Shown: positions 47,305 to 54,443 of the stretch, in pieces | Numbering within the stretch: the first letter of the stretch is position 1 | Layout: each line of letters opens with the position of its first letter | Assembly (NCBI GenBank): GCA_022793675.1 | Contig: JAAWDH010000017.1 | Location: forward strand, 1 to 54,443 | Reading direction: 5' to 3' | Length of the DNA stretch: 54,443 nucleotides | Origin: Oscillospiraceae bacterium | GTDB lineage: Bacteria > Bacillota > Clostridia > Oscillospirales > Ruminococcaceae | The notes under the pieces: generated by a model | Database searches by the model: none | The model's input: the letters and a program-made list of their open reading frames with translations, nothing else | What the model was told of the DNA's origin: nothing | Made by a program: the position numbers and the translations under genes

Positions 47305-48527
47305 TCGTGGAGCCCCTTATTCCCAAAATATTTACGATACTTTTTAAAATAGTTCAACTGGTTTTTAAGATAGAAAACCCATCGTTTGAGGGACATATCC
47401 GGTTCATAGCGGAACGTATGGCAGTAATGGCGGTCGGCGATCAGCTGCCGCGCTTCGTCTTTCAGCGCCTCATTCTGGGTGTATTTGAACAGCACAGGCT
47501 TGGGGATGACGCTCCAAAGCGCCGAGTCGGCGGCAATTACGCAGCCCATCGGGGCGTTTAGGATTACATCGTTGACCAAAAAAGTGGCCAAATTATAACC
47601 GGCTGCCGTGACGAAAAAGCTGCTCCTGCCCTGGCGGAGGTTCATCTCAAAAAGCTTATACTGCCCGTCGCGCGGGTCGTATTTCATATCGAAATTGGCA
47701 AACCCCACATAGCCAATCCCCTCAAGGAAACGCTTCATCTGCTGGGCGAGGGCGTTGTCCGTTGTGTTGATGATCGCGGCATAGCTGCCGATGCCTTCAG
47801 GGGAATGTTCCTCCAAAAGGGGCTGGCCAAGCGCAATCAGCTTGACCTTCTTGTCCTTGCCGCAGAAGCAGTTCATCACCCGCATCCCGCTGTCGTCGCC
47901 AGGGATGAATTCCTGGATAATCAGCGTATCCTGGTAACTCGAACTATAGATAGCCGCCAGGATCTGTTTAAACTCCTCTTTGCTATTGGCAACAAAAACC
48001 TTCTTTTTATACTGGAAATGGCAATTCCAGTAAGCTACCGAGTTGGAAGGCTTGATAATGACCGGGAAATCGAAGGGCGGCTCGAAATCCTGATAATTAT
48101 CCGCCGTGCAGGCCGCCGTTTTAGGGAAAGCAAAGCCGTGCTCAGCGCAGACCTCGTAAAAGCTTTCCTTGATAGACAGCCTCATCAGCAGCTCCTCGCT
48201 GATACACTCAAACTTATAATAGGGCCGAAGCTTTTCCTGGTTGCGCACCAGCAGCTTGATGTAATTGTCGCCGCAGGGCACCAAAAGCAGCGTCTTACCC
48301 GGATAACGCCCTGCAAACTCAACCAAGGTCTTGACAAAGACCTCGTCGTCTTCCAGCTCCGGCTCCTCCACCAGCACCTTGACGATTTTTGAATTGGTTG
48401 TAGCGCCCAGGCGTTTTTTGGCGACGGCTACCGACTGGATCCCATAAGCTTCATGAAAAGAACGCGCCATACCGTATACGTTCATATCGCTGCCCAGCAG
48501 GACGGGCAGAAAAGGGAGTGAATTCAT
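47301..48527 (-). CDS. ATP-grasp ligase, probable D-aspartate ligase for peptidoglycan
   Basis: The 408-residue ATP-grasp enzyme shows VIIKPSNSVAYWNCHFQYKK (ATP-binding loop), IIQEFIPGDDSGMR, and the metal site GFANFDMKYDPRDGQYKLFEMNLRQGRSSF (about residues 265-294, given by position). This combination matches the Asl(fm) type of D-aspartate ligases, which attach D-Asp to the lysine side chain of peptidoglycan precursors. The overlapping racemase gene would supply D-Asp. A distant promoter at 48738-48767 drives both. Other ATP-grasp roles cannot be excluded. Confidence 0.78.
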   Translation of the reverse strand: MNSLPFLPVLLGSDMNVYGMARSFHEAYGIQSVAVAKKRLGATTNSKIVKVLVEEPELEDDEVFVKTLVEFAGRYPGKTLLLVPCGDNYIKLLVRNQEKLRPYYKFECISEELLMRLSIKESFYEVCAEHGFAFPKTAACTADNYQDFEPPFDFPVIIKPSNSVAYWNCHFQYKKKVFVANSKEEFKQILAAIYSSSYQDTLIIQEFIPGDDSGMRVMNCFCGKDKKVKLIALGQPLLEEHSPEGIGSYAAIINTTDNALAQQMKRFLEGIGYVGFANFDMKYDPRDGQYKLFEMNLRQGRSSFFVTAAGYNLATFLVNDVILNAPMGCVIAADSALWSVIPKPVLFKYTQNEALKDEARQLIADRHYCHTFRYEPDMSLKRWVFYLKNQLNYFKKYRKYFGNKGLHE

Positions 48528-48561
48528 TGCGGCGTTCAGCCCTTTCTTTTATGTTCGTTTT

Positions 48562-48675
48562 TGGAAGGGGATTTCGCGGCCTGCGGGCCGCGGCCAAGGC
48601 CGCTTTCCGTAGGAAAGCTTGCCCTGGCCCTGCGATTTTTTGAAAAAAACCGAGTAAAACTTTTTTCCTTGACAA
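48562..48675 (-). repeat. Dispersed hairpin element, copy 12 (type 2)
   Basis: It has the GGATTTCGCGGCCTGCGGGC block, a GCTTTCCGTAGGAAAGC hairpin at 48602-48618, the hairpin GCGATTTTTTGAAAAAAACC and the CGAGTAAAACTTTTTTCC end. The closest relative is the left copy at 15711. Confidence 0.65.
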
Positions 48676-48677
48676 TC

Positions 48678-48707
48678 TTAGGAAACATTAGGAAACATTA
48701 GGGAACA
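48678..48707. repeat. Three tandem 10-bp repeats
   Basis: TTAGGAAACA occurs three times in a row (the last has GGGAACA), within the leader of the ligase-racemase operon. Confidence 0.75.
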
Positions 48708-48737
48708 TGGATTTTTTCGACAGGCTGTGCTGCTTCT

Positions 48738-48767
48738 ATTATACTCCCTTTCATAGCCGAAAAGCAA
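48738..48767 (-). promoter_or_regulatory. Promoter of the ligase-racemase operon
   Basis: Read leftward: TTGCTT (48767-48762), 18 bases, TATAAT (48743-48738). The leader to the ATG at 48527 is about 200 bases. Confidence 0.65.
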
Positions 48768-48811
48768 GCCCTTCGGAAGCAGAAAGCAAACTTACCGATC
48801 GCCTTGAGCGG

Positions 48812-49084
48812 CTATTCTGCCTGCCGCAGCGTATCTTTTTGGTATTCGCGGCTAAGCCGCATCAGCTCGGCAAAAAATGCGCGGCTGTATTCCCGCAGCG
48901 CCGGGCTGGCTGTTTCGCCGGCCCAATCGAGGATTGCCTTTTCCCGCTCGGGGACGAAAATTTCCCCGCCAGTGCGCTGCTTTTCCAGTGCTACTTCCCG
49001 GCAGAGGGCCATCCGGCGCTCAAAAAGCGCCAACATTTCCTGGTTGACCGCGTCAATCTGCGGACGGATTTCTGCAAGCTCCAT
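48812..49084 (-). CDS. Chorismate mutase (AroQ type)
   Basis: The 90-residue all-helical protein matches a stand-alone AroQ chorismate mutase, which converts chorismate to prephenate for phenylalanine and tyrosine. Visible are IRPQIDAVNQEMLALFERRM in the first helix (active-site arginine region), the VALEKQRTGGEIFVPEREKA stretch and the C-terminal RLSREYQKDTLRQ helix. The start is three bases after the stop of the TPR-like gene, so they are cotranscribed. No other aromatic amino-acid gene is nearby. Confidence 0.88.
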   Translation of the reverse strand: MELAEIRPQIDAVNQEMLALFERRMALCREVALEKQRTGGEIFVPEREKAILDWAGETASPALREYSRAFFAELMRLSREYQKDTLRQAE

Positions 49085-49087
49085 CCT

Positions 49088-50041
49088 TTACTCCTCCTCG
49101 TCCTGTATGTCGTCCTCATACTCATCTTCGTCTTCGTCCCACTCGTCCTCTAAATCCTCCAGTTCCTCAAGCGAAACTGGCAGCGAGCGACGCTCGTCTT
49201 CGGGGACGTATTCCTTGCCGCAGCAAAGGGTATAAAGCGCTTTGGCCTCGTTGACATAGAAGGTCGTACCGCCATCGTCAATAATATATTCACAACGGGT
49301 GACGGCGCTGTGGTTAGCGCCGGTCTGCTGCTCGATTTTTGCCAGCCGCAGCGAAATGTTGATGCGGCTCAAGGCGTAGGAGGCTTCGCCGTACATTTCG
49401 CGGCAGGCATCCCGGCAGCGGGTGAATTCGTGCTGCTGCTGGGCAACCATCACATTGAGGATCGCCAGCAGCTGGCGGGCGCTTGGGGCGTAGCGGGCGT
49501 TCGGTTTGAGCTTAGCGGCGGAGTTCTGGATTTTCTGCTGGATCGCCAGCAGCTTTTCCAAATCCCCCGCCCGGTCATAGCAATGGGCAAGCATATTGTA
49601 ATACTGAAAATAAAGCAAACTATTCTCCTTAGGCTTTTTGGCCTTTGTAAGCCTTTCCAGCGCTTCATCGTTCCGCCCCTGGTAAAACAGCGCCCGCACC
49701 ATATTGAAAGTAACCCCATTGAAGGTATCCGGCTGCGTATCCAACGGCGTAAAAACCTGTTCCAGCTTCACCGGGTCGCAGTCGGTGGTGAGCACCGAAT
49801 CAAATACGCTGCACTTAATCTTCCCAATAACGGAAAGCAGCCAGTTGAGGGCCGTGGCCGTGACGGCGGAGAAAAAGGCGTTGAAAGGGGAGACCTTCCC
49901 CAATATAGCAAAAATAACGACAACAATCGCGGCAATCAGCACAGTTAGCCGCAGCGCCCAGAAAAGGGCGCGGACCGAACGATAACGTTTGGTAATTTCC
50001 GCGGCAGGGACGCTGCGGAAGCTGGCTTTCTGTTTGGACAT
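49088..50041 (-). CDS. TPR-like membrane protein with acidic tail
   Basis: The 317-residue protein has two membrane helices near its N-terminus (about residues 28-46 and 51-70), a helical repeat region resembling TPR motifs (about 95-270; ALFYQGRNDEALERL and YNMLAHCYDRAGDLEKLL), and a strongly acidic C-terminal tail of about 35 residues rich in D and E. It should be a scaffold on the inner face of the membrane. Start codon with GGAGG upstream; 30 bases after prfC on the same strand. No family is recognised with confidence. Confidence 0.7.
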   Translation of the reverse strand: MSKQKASFRSVPAAEITKRYRSVRALFWALRLTVLIAAIVVVIFAILGKVSPFNAFFSAVTATALNWLLSVIGKIKCSVFDSVLTTDCDPVKLEQVFTPLDTQPDTFNGVTFNMVRALFYQGRNDEALERLTKAKKPKENSLLYFQYYNMLAHCYDRAGDLEKLLAIQQKIQNSAAKLKPNARYAPSARQLLAILNVMVAQQQHEFTRCRDACREMYGEASYALSRINISLRLAKIEQQTGANHSAVTRCEYIIDDGGTTFYVNEAKALYTLCCGKEYVPEDERRSLPVSLEELEDLEDEWDEDEDEYEDDIQDEEE

Positions 50042-50071
50042 AAGCGGGAACCTCCTTATTCGGTAACGGTA

Positions 50072-51673
50072 TCAGCCGCGGCTGAATTCGGCGAGCCGCA
50101 GCTGCTTGTTGTTTTCCAGCGCCCAGTTGATGTTCCACTCGCTGGAAAAAAGCAGCAGATACTTCCCCTTGAAATCCTGGACAATCTTGGTATCCGAACT
50201 AAGGACCAGCCTCTTAGGGTCAAAATCCTCCTCGTCATTTTCAATCCAACGCAATAACGAATAGGGCAGCCGGTCCATGCGGATATCGACGTTATACTCA
50301 TTTTTAAGCCGATGCTCCAGCACGTCAAACTGCAGCGTCCCCACAACGCCGACGATTACCTCTTCCATGCCGCGGCCAGGCTCCTGGAAAATCTGGATCG
50401 CGCCTTCCTGGGCAATCTGGGCGACGCCTTTAACAAACTGTTTGCGCTTGAGGGTGTCGACCTGCTGCACCCGGGCGAAATGTTCCGGCGCAAAGGTCGG
50501 GATCCCCTCAAATCGCGCGCCCATGCCGGCTGTGCAGAGTGTGTCGCCAATGGAGAAAATCCCCGGATCAAAAACGCCCAAAATATCGCCTGCATAAGCT
50601 TCCTCAACAATCTCCCGATCCTGGGCCATCATCTGCTGGGGCTGGGAAAGCTTGATCTTTTTGCCTTCCTGGACATGGAAAACTTCCATTCCTTTTTCGA
50701 ACCGCCCAGAACAGATGCGGATGAACGCAATCCGGTCGCGGTGGGCCTTGTTCATGTTGGCCTGGATCTTAAAGACGAAAGCCGAAAAGCGCTCGTCAAA
50801 AGGGGAAACCTCCCCCTCAACCGTTTTCCTGGGCAGCGGCGCGGAAGTCATAGCCAGGAAATCGCGCAGAAACGGCTCGACGCCAAAATTCGTCAAGGCA
50901 GAGCCAAAAAACACCGGCGAAAGCTTGCCGTGGCGGATACGCCCCATATCAAACTCCTCGCTTGCGCCGTCTAGCAGCTCCACATCCTCGGCAAGCTGCC
51001 CATGCAGCGCCTCGCCGATCCGCGCCCGCAGCGCCGGGTCGTCCAGCTCCATTTCCTCGCCGATTACGTCCCGCTGCCCATTGGCCGTGCCGGAACCCGA
51101 AAAGGAAATAATCTCCCGCCGCCGGCGGTCGTAAACCCCTTTGAACTCTTTGCCCGAACCGATTGGCCAGTTGACCGGATAGGTGGCAATGCCCAGCTCC
51201 TGCTCAATTTCCTCCAGCAGGTCAAAAGGGCTGCGGGCCTCCCTGTCCATCTTGTTGATAAAGGTAAAAATCGGGATATCCCGCAGCAAGCAGACTTTAA
51301 AAAGCTTGCGCGTCTGGGCTTCGACGCCTTTGGCGGCGTCGATGACCATCACGGCCGAATCGGCGGCCATCAGCGTGCGGTAGGTGTCTTCGGAAAAATC
51401 CTGGTGGCCGGGCGTGTCCAAAATATTGATACAAAACCCATTATAATTAAACTGCATCACCGACGAAGTCACCGAAATACCGCGCTGCTTTTCAATCTCC
51501 ATCCAATCGGAAACAGCATGGCGGGCATTTTTCTTGCCTTTGACTGCGCCCGCGAGCTGGATAGCCCCGCCGTAGAGCAAAAACTTTTCGGTAAGGGTCG
51601 TCTTGCCGGCGTCAGGGTGGGAGATGATGGCAAAAGTGCGGCGTTTTTCTATTTCCTGCTGATAATTGCTCAA
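50072..51673 (-). CDS. prfC: Peptide chain release factor 3
   Basis: RF3 is the translational GTPase that recycles release factors 1 and 2 from the ribosome. The 533-residue protein has the G domain motifs SHPDAGKTTLTEK, DTPGHQDFSEDTYR and NKMDREARSPFDLLEEIE, plus PVFFGSALTNFGVEPFL and C-terminal RF3-type domains; length matches the family. It starts at TTG, with GGAGG nine bases upstream. The promoter is at 51726-51754. The TPR-like and chorismate mutase genes follow on the same strand. Confidence 0.95.
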   Translation of the reverse strand: MSNYQQEIEKRRTFAIISHPDAGKTTLTEKFLLYGGAIQLAGAVKGKKNARHAVSDWMEIEKQRGISVTSSVMQFNYNGFCINILDTPGHQDFSEDTYRTLMAADSAVMVIDAAKGVEAQTRKLFKVCLLRDIPIFTFINKMDREARSPFDLLEEIEQELGIATYPVNWPIGSGKEFKGVYDRRRREIISFSGSGTANGQRDVIGEEMELDDPALRARIGEALHGQLAEDVELLDGASEEFDMGRIRHGKLSPVFFGSALTNFGVEPFLRDFLAMTSAPLPRKTVEGEVSPFDERFSAFVFKIQANMNKAHRDRIAFIRICSGRFEKGMEVFHVQEGKKIKLSQPQQMMAQDREIVEEAYAGDILGVFDPGIFSIGDTLCTAGMGARFEGIPTFAPEHFARVQQVDTLKRKQFVKGVAQIAQEGAIQIFQEPGRGMEEVIVGVVGTLQFDVLEHRLKNEYNVDIRMDRLPYSLLRWIENDEEDFDPKRLVLSSDTKIVQDFKGKYLLLFSSEWNINWALENNKQLRLAEFSRG

Positions 51674-51725
51674 AACAGATTTCCTCCATTATACAGATAG
51701 GGTATAAAAACCCATGATAGTTTCT

Positions 51726-51754
51726 ATTGTAACACATGGGCGGCCGCTCTGCAA
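51726..51754 (-). promoter_or_regulatory. prfC promoter
   Basis: Read leftward: TTGCAG (51754-51749), 17 bases, TACAAT (51731-51726), 53 bases before the TTG start. Confidence 0.7.
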
Positions 51755-51796
51755 GAGAAAATTTTACTTTTCCCCCTCGATTTTTGGCAGGAAATC

Positions 51797-51805
51797 TGGT
51801 ATAAT
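51797..51805 (+). promoter_or_regulatory. Extended -10 of the AI-2E family gene
   Basis: TGGTATAAT (51797-51805) has the TGn extension and consensus -10; no clear -35 is seen. It lies 28 bases before the GTG start. Confidence 0.6.
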
Positions 51806-51832
51806 TGAAAGGAAAAGGAAGGGGGCGGCGCT

Positions 51833-52972
51833 GTGAAGGAAAAATTTTCCTCTCTGGCGGTTTGGTTTTTGTTTGCAGTGGGGCTGATTGCCGTCTATAA
51901 AGCGTTCGACCGCATCGAAGACCTGTTTTCTTGGGCAAAAGCGATGCTGCGGCTGATGCGGCCGTTTTTCTACGGCGCAGGGATTGCATTTTTACTGCTG
52001 CCGCCGGCCAAGAGGCTGGAAAAACTGCTGCTGAAAATCAAAAAGCCCTGGCTGCGGCGGCGCGCCCGGACTTTTTCAGTGGCAGGAAGCCTCATCGGAT
52101 TTATCCTCCTATTGGCGCTGATGCTTTTCTGGTTCGTACCAGCCCTTTACCAAAGCCTGACAGCCTTTATCTTCACCCTGCCGGGGCATATGAACCAGGT
52201 CTACGCAACGGCGGTGGAATATTTCGGCCACGAACCCTGGCTTAAAGAAGCGCTCGACCAGCTGGCGGGGCAGTTAGACTTCCAATCAATCCTCGAGTGG
52301 CTGGGGGCGCTGAATATCTCAAGCTACGCCGCGGGGCTGACCACAATCTTCGGGCAGCTTTTAGACCTTTTCCTGGGGATGGTACTGTCAATTTATATCC
52401 TAGCCGACAGGGCCTCTCTGTATCGCAATTTAATGCGGGGCCTGCGGCTTATTTGCCGCAGGCAGACGGTTGCCGAGCTTACCGCTTTGTCGGCCCGGTT
52501 GGGGAACGTGCTCTATAGCTTCCTCTACGGCCAGGCGATGGACGCCCTTTTCGTTGGGGCGGCCAGCTGGCTGGGGTTTACGCTGTTAAAGGTCCCAAAC
52601 GCCGCCATGCTAGGGTTCTTTTACGGCCTGTTCAGCCTAATCCCTTATTTCGGCGCGTTTATCGGCGTGTTCATGGTGGCGGTATTCACGCTGATTTCCG
52701 GCGGTTTGGGCAAATGCCTGATTGCGCTGGCGTTCATCCTCGTGCTTCAGCAAATTGACGGCAATATTGTCAACCCGAAAATCATCGGCAGCTCGATCGG
52801 CATCAAACCGTTATATGTCATTTTCAGCGTTACGCTGTTCGGCGGCATTTTCGGGATTCCAGGTATGCTTTTAGGGCCGCCGATAATGGCGATCCTCTGC
52901 GAACTGACCGAAAACTTTGTCCGGCGGCAGGAATCGCAGGGGCTGGACGCCGGAAAAGACGCAGCCTCATAA
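51833..52972 (+). CDS. AI-2E family transporter
   Basis: The 379-residue membrane protein belongs to the AI-2E (PerM/TqsA) family: about eight hydrophobic segments, the variable amphipathic loop region around residues 110-170, and the family signatures GFFYGLFSLIPYFGAFIGVF and QQIDGNIVNPKIIGSSIGIKPLYVIFSV in the C-terminal half (the latter 28 residues by position about 303-330), followed by GIFGIPGMLLGPPIMAIL. Family members export signalling molecules or act in sodium/proton exchange. The GTG follows GGAAGGGGG by seven bases. It is a single-gene unit divergent from prfC. Confidence 0.9.
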   Translation: MKEKFSSLAVWFLFAVGLIAVYKAFDRIEDLFSWAKAMLRLMRPFFYGAGIAFLLLPPAKRLEKLLLKIKKPWLRRRARTFSVAGSLIGFILLLALMLFWFVPALYQSLTAFIFTLPGHMNQVYATAVEYFGHEPWLKEALDQLAGQLDFQSILEWLGALNISSYAAGLTTIFGQLLDLFLGMVLSIYILADRASLYRNLMRGLRLICRRQTVAELTALSARLGNVLYSFLYGQAMDALFVGAASWLGFTLLKVPNAAMLGFFYGLFSLIPYFGAFIGVFMVAVFTLISGGLGKCLIALAFILVLQQIDGNIVNPKIIGSSIGIKPLYVIFSVTLFGGIFGIPGMLLGPPIMAILCELTENFVRRQESQGLDAGKDAAS

Positions 52973-52985
52973 CACTATAAAAACA

Positions 52986-53030
52986 ATGCCCAGGGCAGTT
53001 ATCCGCCGCCCTGGGCATCATCCTGTTTTT
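52986..53030. terminator. Terminator after the AI-2E family gene
   Basis: ATGCCCAGGGC (52986-52996) and GCCCTGGGCAT (53008-53018) form a perfect 11-bp stem followed by CATCCTGTTTTT. The leftward TIM-barrel gene ends at 53029. Confidence 0.85.
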
Positions 53031-53910
53031 ATTCGGCTGCCGGCGCCGCAGCATCATAAAGCTGCTTTAAATAAGCAAGGTTGCCCTTCAGCTTGTCATA
53101 CGTACTTTCCTCGTTGGAAAAGTCCTCAATACAAACAGTCCCATCGTAACCGCTGGCGCGCAGTACCTTGAAAAATTTACCCAGGTCGGCCATGCCGGCT
53201 TTGAGCGGTGTCCAGACTCTTTTCCATTTGGCGGCTCCCAGCTCGTCTTCGCCGTCCCGCTCCAAAATCCCATTTTTGATATGGACATGGGCGACGTAAG
53301 CCCCCAGCATATCCAAACTCTTTTTGTAATTCTCAAAACCCTCATTGACCATATTGCCGGGGTCGAAAATCACGCCCAGGCAGTTGGGGTCAAGCCCTTC
53401 GAGCATCCGCCGGGCGGCGCTGGGGCTGGCAAGCAGGTTGTCCATATGGATTTCAAAGACGATTTTGACGCCGTACCGCCCGGCAAGCTTTTCCAGCGTC
53501 TCGGCATCGCGCCGCATTTCAGCAAACGCTTTATTGTAATCGTCAGCTTCGTTATATTGGGGCGGGAACACCCGCACCATGCCGCAGCTCATCGCCTGCG
53601 CCGCCTTCAGCAGCAGCTCGATCTGTTCATGCTGGCTGGGGGGGAGGTAGCTGGTCAAGCCGAAAATCTCCACGCCGTAACGGCTGCAGAGCGCTTTGAC
53701 TTCTGCCGCCTTTTCTGCCAGCTGGGTCAGCGGGATTGTGCTTTTGTTGTACGCCCAGTAGCGGTAGGCAAACGGTACGTCCTTTGGTTCCTCGGCAGGC
53801 ATCTCGGCCACCCGCCATTCTACGCCGTCATATCCCAGCTCTGCTAAAAGCTTTACGCTTTCCTCCAGCCCATATTCCGGCATACTTACAGAAAAAACGC
53901 CGAATTTCAT
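53029..53910 (-). CDS. Sugar phosphate isomerase/epimerase (xylose isomerase-like TIM barrel)
   Basis: The 293-residue protein matches the AP endonuclease 2/xylose isomerase-like TIM-barrel family. Metal ligands are suggested by VFEIHMDN (E), GVIFDPGNMV (D), VAHVHIKNG (H) and TVCIEDFSNEE (E), and the N-terminal LAELGYDGVEWRV is typical. These enzymes isomerise or epimerise sugars and inositols. GGAGG lies eight bases before the ATG at 53910; a longer upstream frame passes through the promoter and is rejected. It is monocistronic with a promoter at 53950-53978. The substrate is unknown. Confidence 0.85.
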   Translation of the reverse strand: MKFGVFSVSMPEYGLEESVKLLAELGYDGVEWRVAEMPAEEPKDVPFAYRYWAYNKSTIPLTQLAEKAAEVKALCSRYGVEIFGLTSYLPPSQHEQIELLLKAAQAMSCGMVRVFPPQYNEADDYNKAFAEMRRDAETLEKLAGRYGVKIVFEIHMDNLLASPSAARRMLEGLDPNCLGVIFDPGNMVNEGFENYKKSLDMLGAYVAHVHIKNGILERDGEDELGAAKWKRVWTPLKAGMADLGKFFKVLRASGYDGTVCIEDFSNEESTYDKLKGNLAYLKQLYDAAAPAAE

Positions 53911-53949
53911 CAAGTTGTCCTCCTTTTTACACAGAATCCTTTCCCTCTT

Positions 53950-53978
53950 ATTATACTTCAAGGCAGCAGCGAAAGCAA
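53950..53978 (-). promoter_or_regulatory. Promoter of the TIM-barrel gene
   Basis: Read leftward: TTGCTT (53978-53973), 17 bases, TATAAT (53955-53950), 40 bases before the ATG. Confidence 0.75.
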
Positions 53979-54086
53979 GCTTTTTATGTACAGTTTTACA
54001 TTGTCCCTTGTTGAACCTTTTATAGAGCCGCGCTCCATGCGAGGCATTATATGCATCCGAAAAGGCGAATTTTTTCGGCAAGCAAG

Positions 54087-54152
54087 GCGGGGCGCAGCGC
54101 GCCCCGCTATGACGCGCTGCGTAAGCAGCGCGAAGGCCGTGCGCACGGCCTT
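54087..54152. repeat. Three consecutive GC-rich hairpins
   Basis: GCGGGGCGC/GCGCCCCGC (54087-54107), CGCGCTGC/GCAGCGCG (54113-54132) and AAGGCCGTGC/GCACGGCCTT (54133-54152) follow each other almost without spacing. Confidence 0.7.
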
Positions 54153-54340
54153 TCCCGGTTCTGCGCTAACCTTCCCTAAGACAAACCCGTACCTCCGGAG
54201 CCAAGTAAGGCGCGGCCGCCCACTTTCTAAAGTCCGTACAACTTCCTGGCGGGGAGGTAAGCGCCATCAGCTTCCGCAGCGAAACAGCAGCGGGGTATTA
54301 CAAAACAAGCCGCATAAACGCTTCGTTCGTCTGAGGGAGC

Positions 54341-54373
54341 CCCGAGGGATACCTCCCTCGGGCGCGCTTTTTT
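54341..54373 (+). terminator. Rightward intrinsic terminator
   Basis: CCCGAGGGA (54341-54349) and TCCCTCGGG (54354-54362) pair perfectly, followed by CGCGC and TTTTTT. No rightward gene precedes it within the window. Confidence 0.75.
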
Positions 54374-54374
54374 G

Positions 54375-54406
54375 CCTACTTTGTTGTCGCGTGACAACAA
54401 AGTAGG
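54375..54406. repeat. Perfect 14-bp inverted repeat
   Basis: CCTACTTTGTTGTC (54375-54388) and GACAACAAAGTAGG (54393-54406) enclose a 4-base loop immediately after the terminator. Confidence 0.75.
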
Positions 54407-54443
54407 TCGGCATATCGGGACGAAACCCGATTTTGATGAAGGA

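Larger units (their letters stand above)
48528..48811. other. Leader region with repeats ahead of the ligase gene
   Basis: This 284-base gap contains a type 2 copy of the dispersed element (48562-48675), three tandem TTAGGAAACA repeats (48678-48707), and the leftward promoter of the ligase-racemase operon. Confidence 0.65.
53979..54443. other. Gene-free end region dense in hairpins
   Basis: No coding frame with a ribosome binding site was found over about 465 bases. Three GC-rich hairpins lie in a row (54087-54152), a rightward terminator stands at 54341, a 14-bp perfect hairpin at 54375 and another short hairpin at 54414. The stretch 54153-54340 may be a structured RNA ended by the terminator, but I do not recognise one. 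Confidence 0.5.

Noticed and set aside
53911-54081. N-terminal extension of the TIM-barrel protein
   Set aside because: The extension would translate through its own promoter; the ATG at 53910 has a proper GGAGG site.

Overview
The window looks like chromosome from a fairly GC-rich, Gram-positive anaerobe of the Clostridia, probably an Oscillospiraceae/Ruminococcaceae-type gut bacterium. This rests on GGAGG-type ribosome binding sites, many sigma-A promoters with 17-bp spacers, a lipoteichoic-acid-synthase-like protein, cofactor-independent phosphoglycerate mutase, HydE with its TM1266-type partner, acetate kinase, and the absence of outer-membrane genes. No rRNA or tRNA gene and no CRISPR array was seen.

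Layout. 0-5 kb: start of a secreted wall protein, a degenerate ROK regulator, small unknown genes, EcsC and an Ogg-type DNA glycosylase. 5-10 kb: leftward glycolytic run pgk-tpiA-gpmI, and a winged-helix/nucleotidyltransferase fusion. 10-15.5 kb: polyamine importer potA-potB-potCD (permease and binding protein fused) beside a membrane-anchored MerR-type regulator. 16-25 kb: TauE/SafE exporter, PHP phosphoesterase, ackA facing away from tmcAL, ung, cysK, a MIF-like tautomerase and an LTA-synthase-like sulfatase-fold protein. 25-29 kb: an AT-richer patch (small membrane protein, a broken phosphoesterase, CPBP protease), then a GNAT acetyltransferase, an XRE repressor with a perfect operator, and a TM1266-like regulator coupled to hydE. 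29-33.7 kb: a heterodimeric ABC exporter with a structured leader, flanked by near-identical inverted repeats of about 175 bp. 33.7-40.4 kb: a nitrogenase-like operon (NifH-like, two component-1-like subunits, then FecBCD-type importer genes) behind a leader built like a transcription-terminating riboswitch. 40.5-48.5 kb: leftward cell-envelope genes (D-aspartate-ligase-like ATP-grasp protein, Asp/Glu racemase, asparagine-synthase-like amidotransferase, YfhO) split by an AT-rich restriction-modification pair. 48.8-54.4 kb: chorismate mutase, a TPR-like membrane protein, prfC, an AI-2E family permease, a xylose-isomerase-like TIM-barrel protein, and a gene-free end rich in hairpins.

The most notable system is the nitrogenase-like operon. 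Its reductase keeps every iron-protein motif, the catalytic subunits are short and keep only part of the P-cluster cysteines, and the next genes import a metal chelate, haem or corrinoid. The simplest reading is import followed by ATP-driven reduction of a metallo-cofactor or tetrapyrrole, with RNA-level control in the 5' leader. The second notable feature is a dispersed intergenic element of roughly 60-165 bp, seen about twelve times, whose central hairpin changes on both arms while keeping its pairing.
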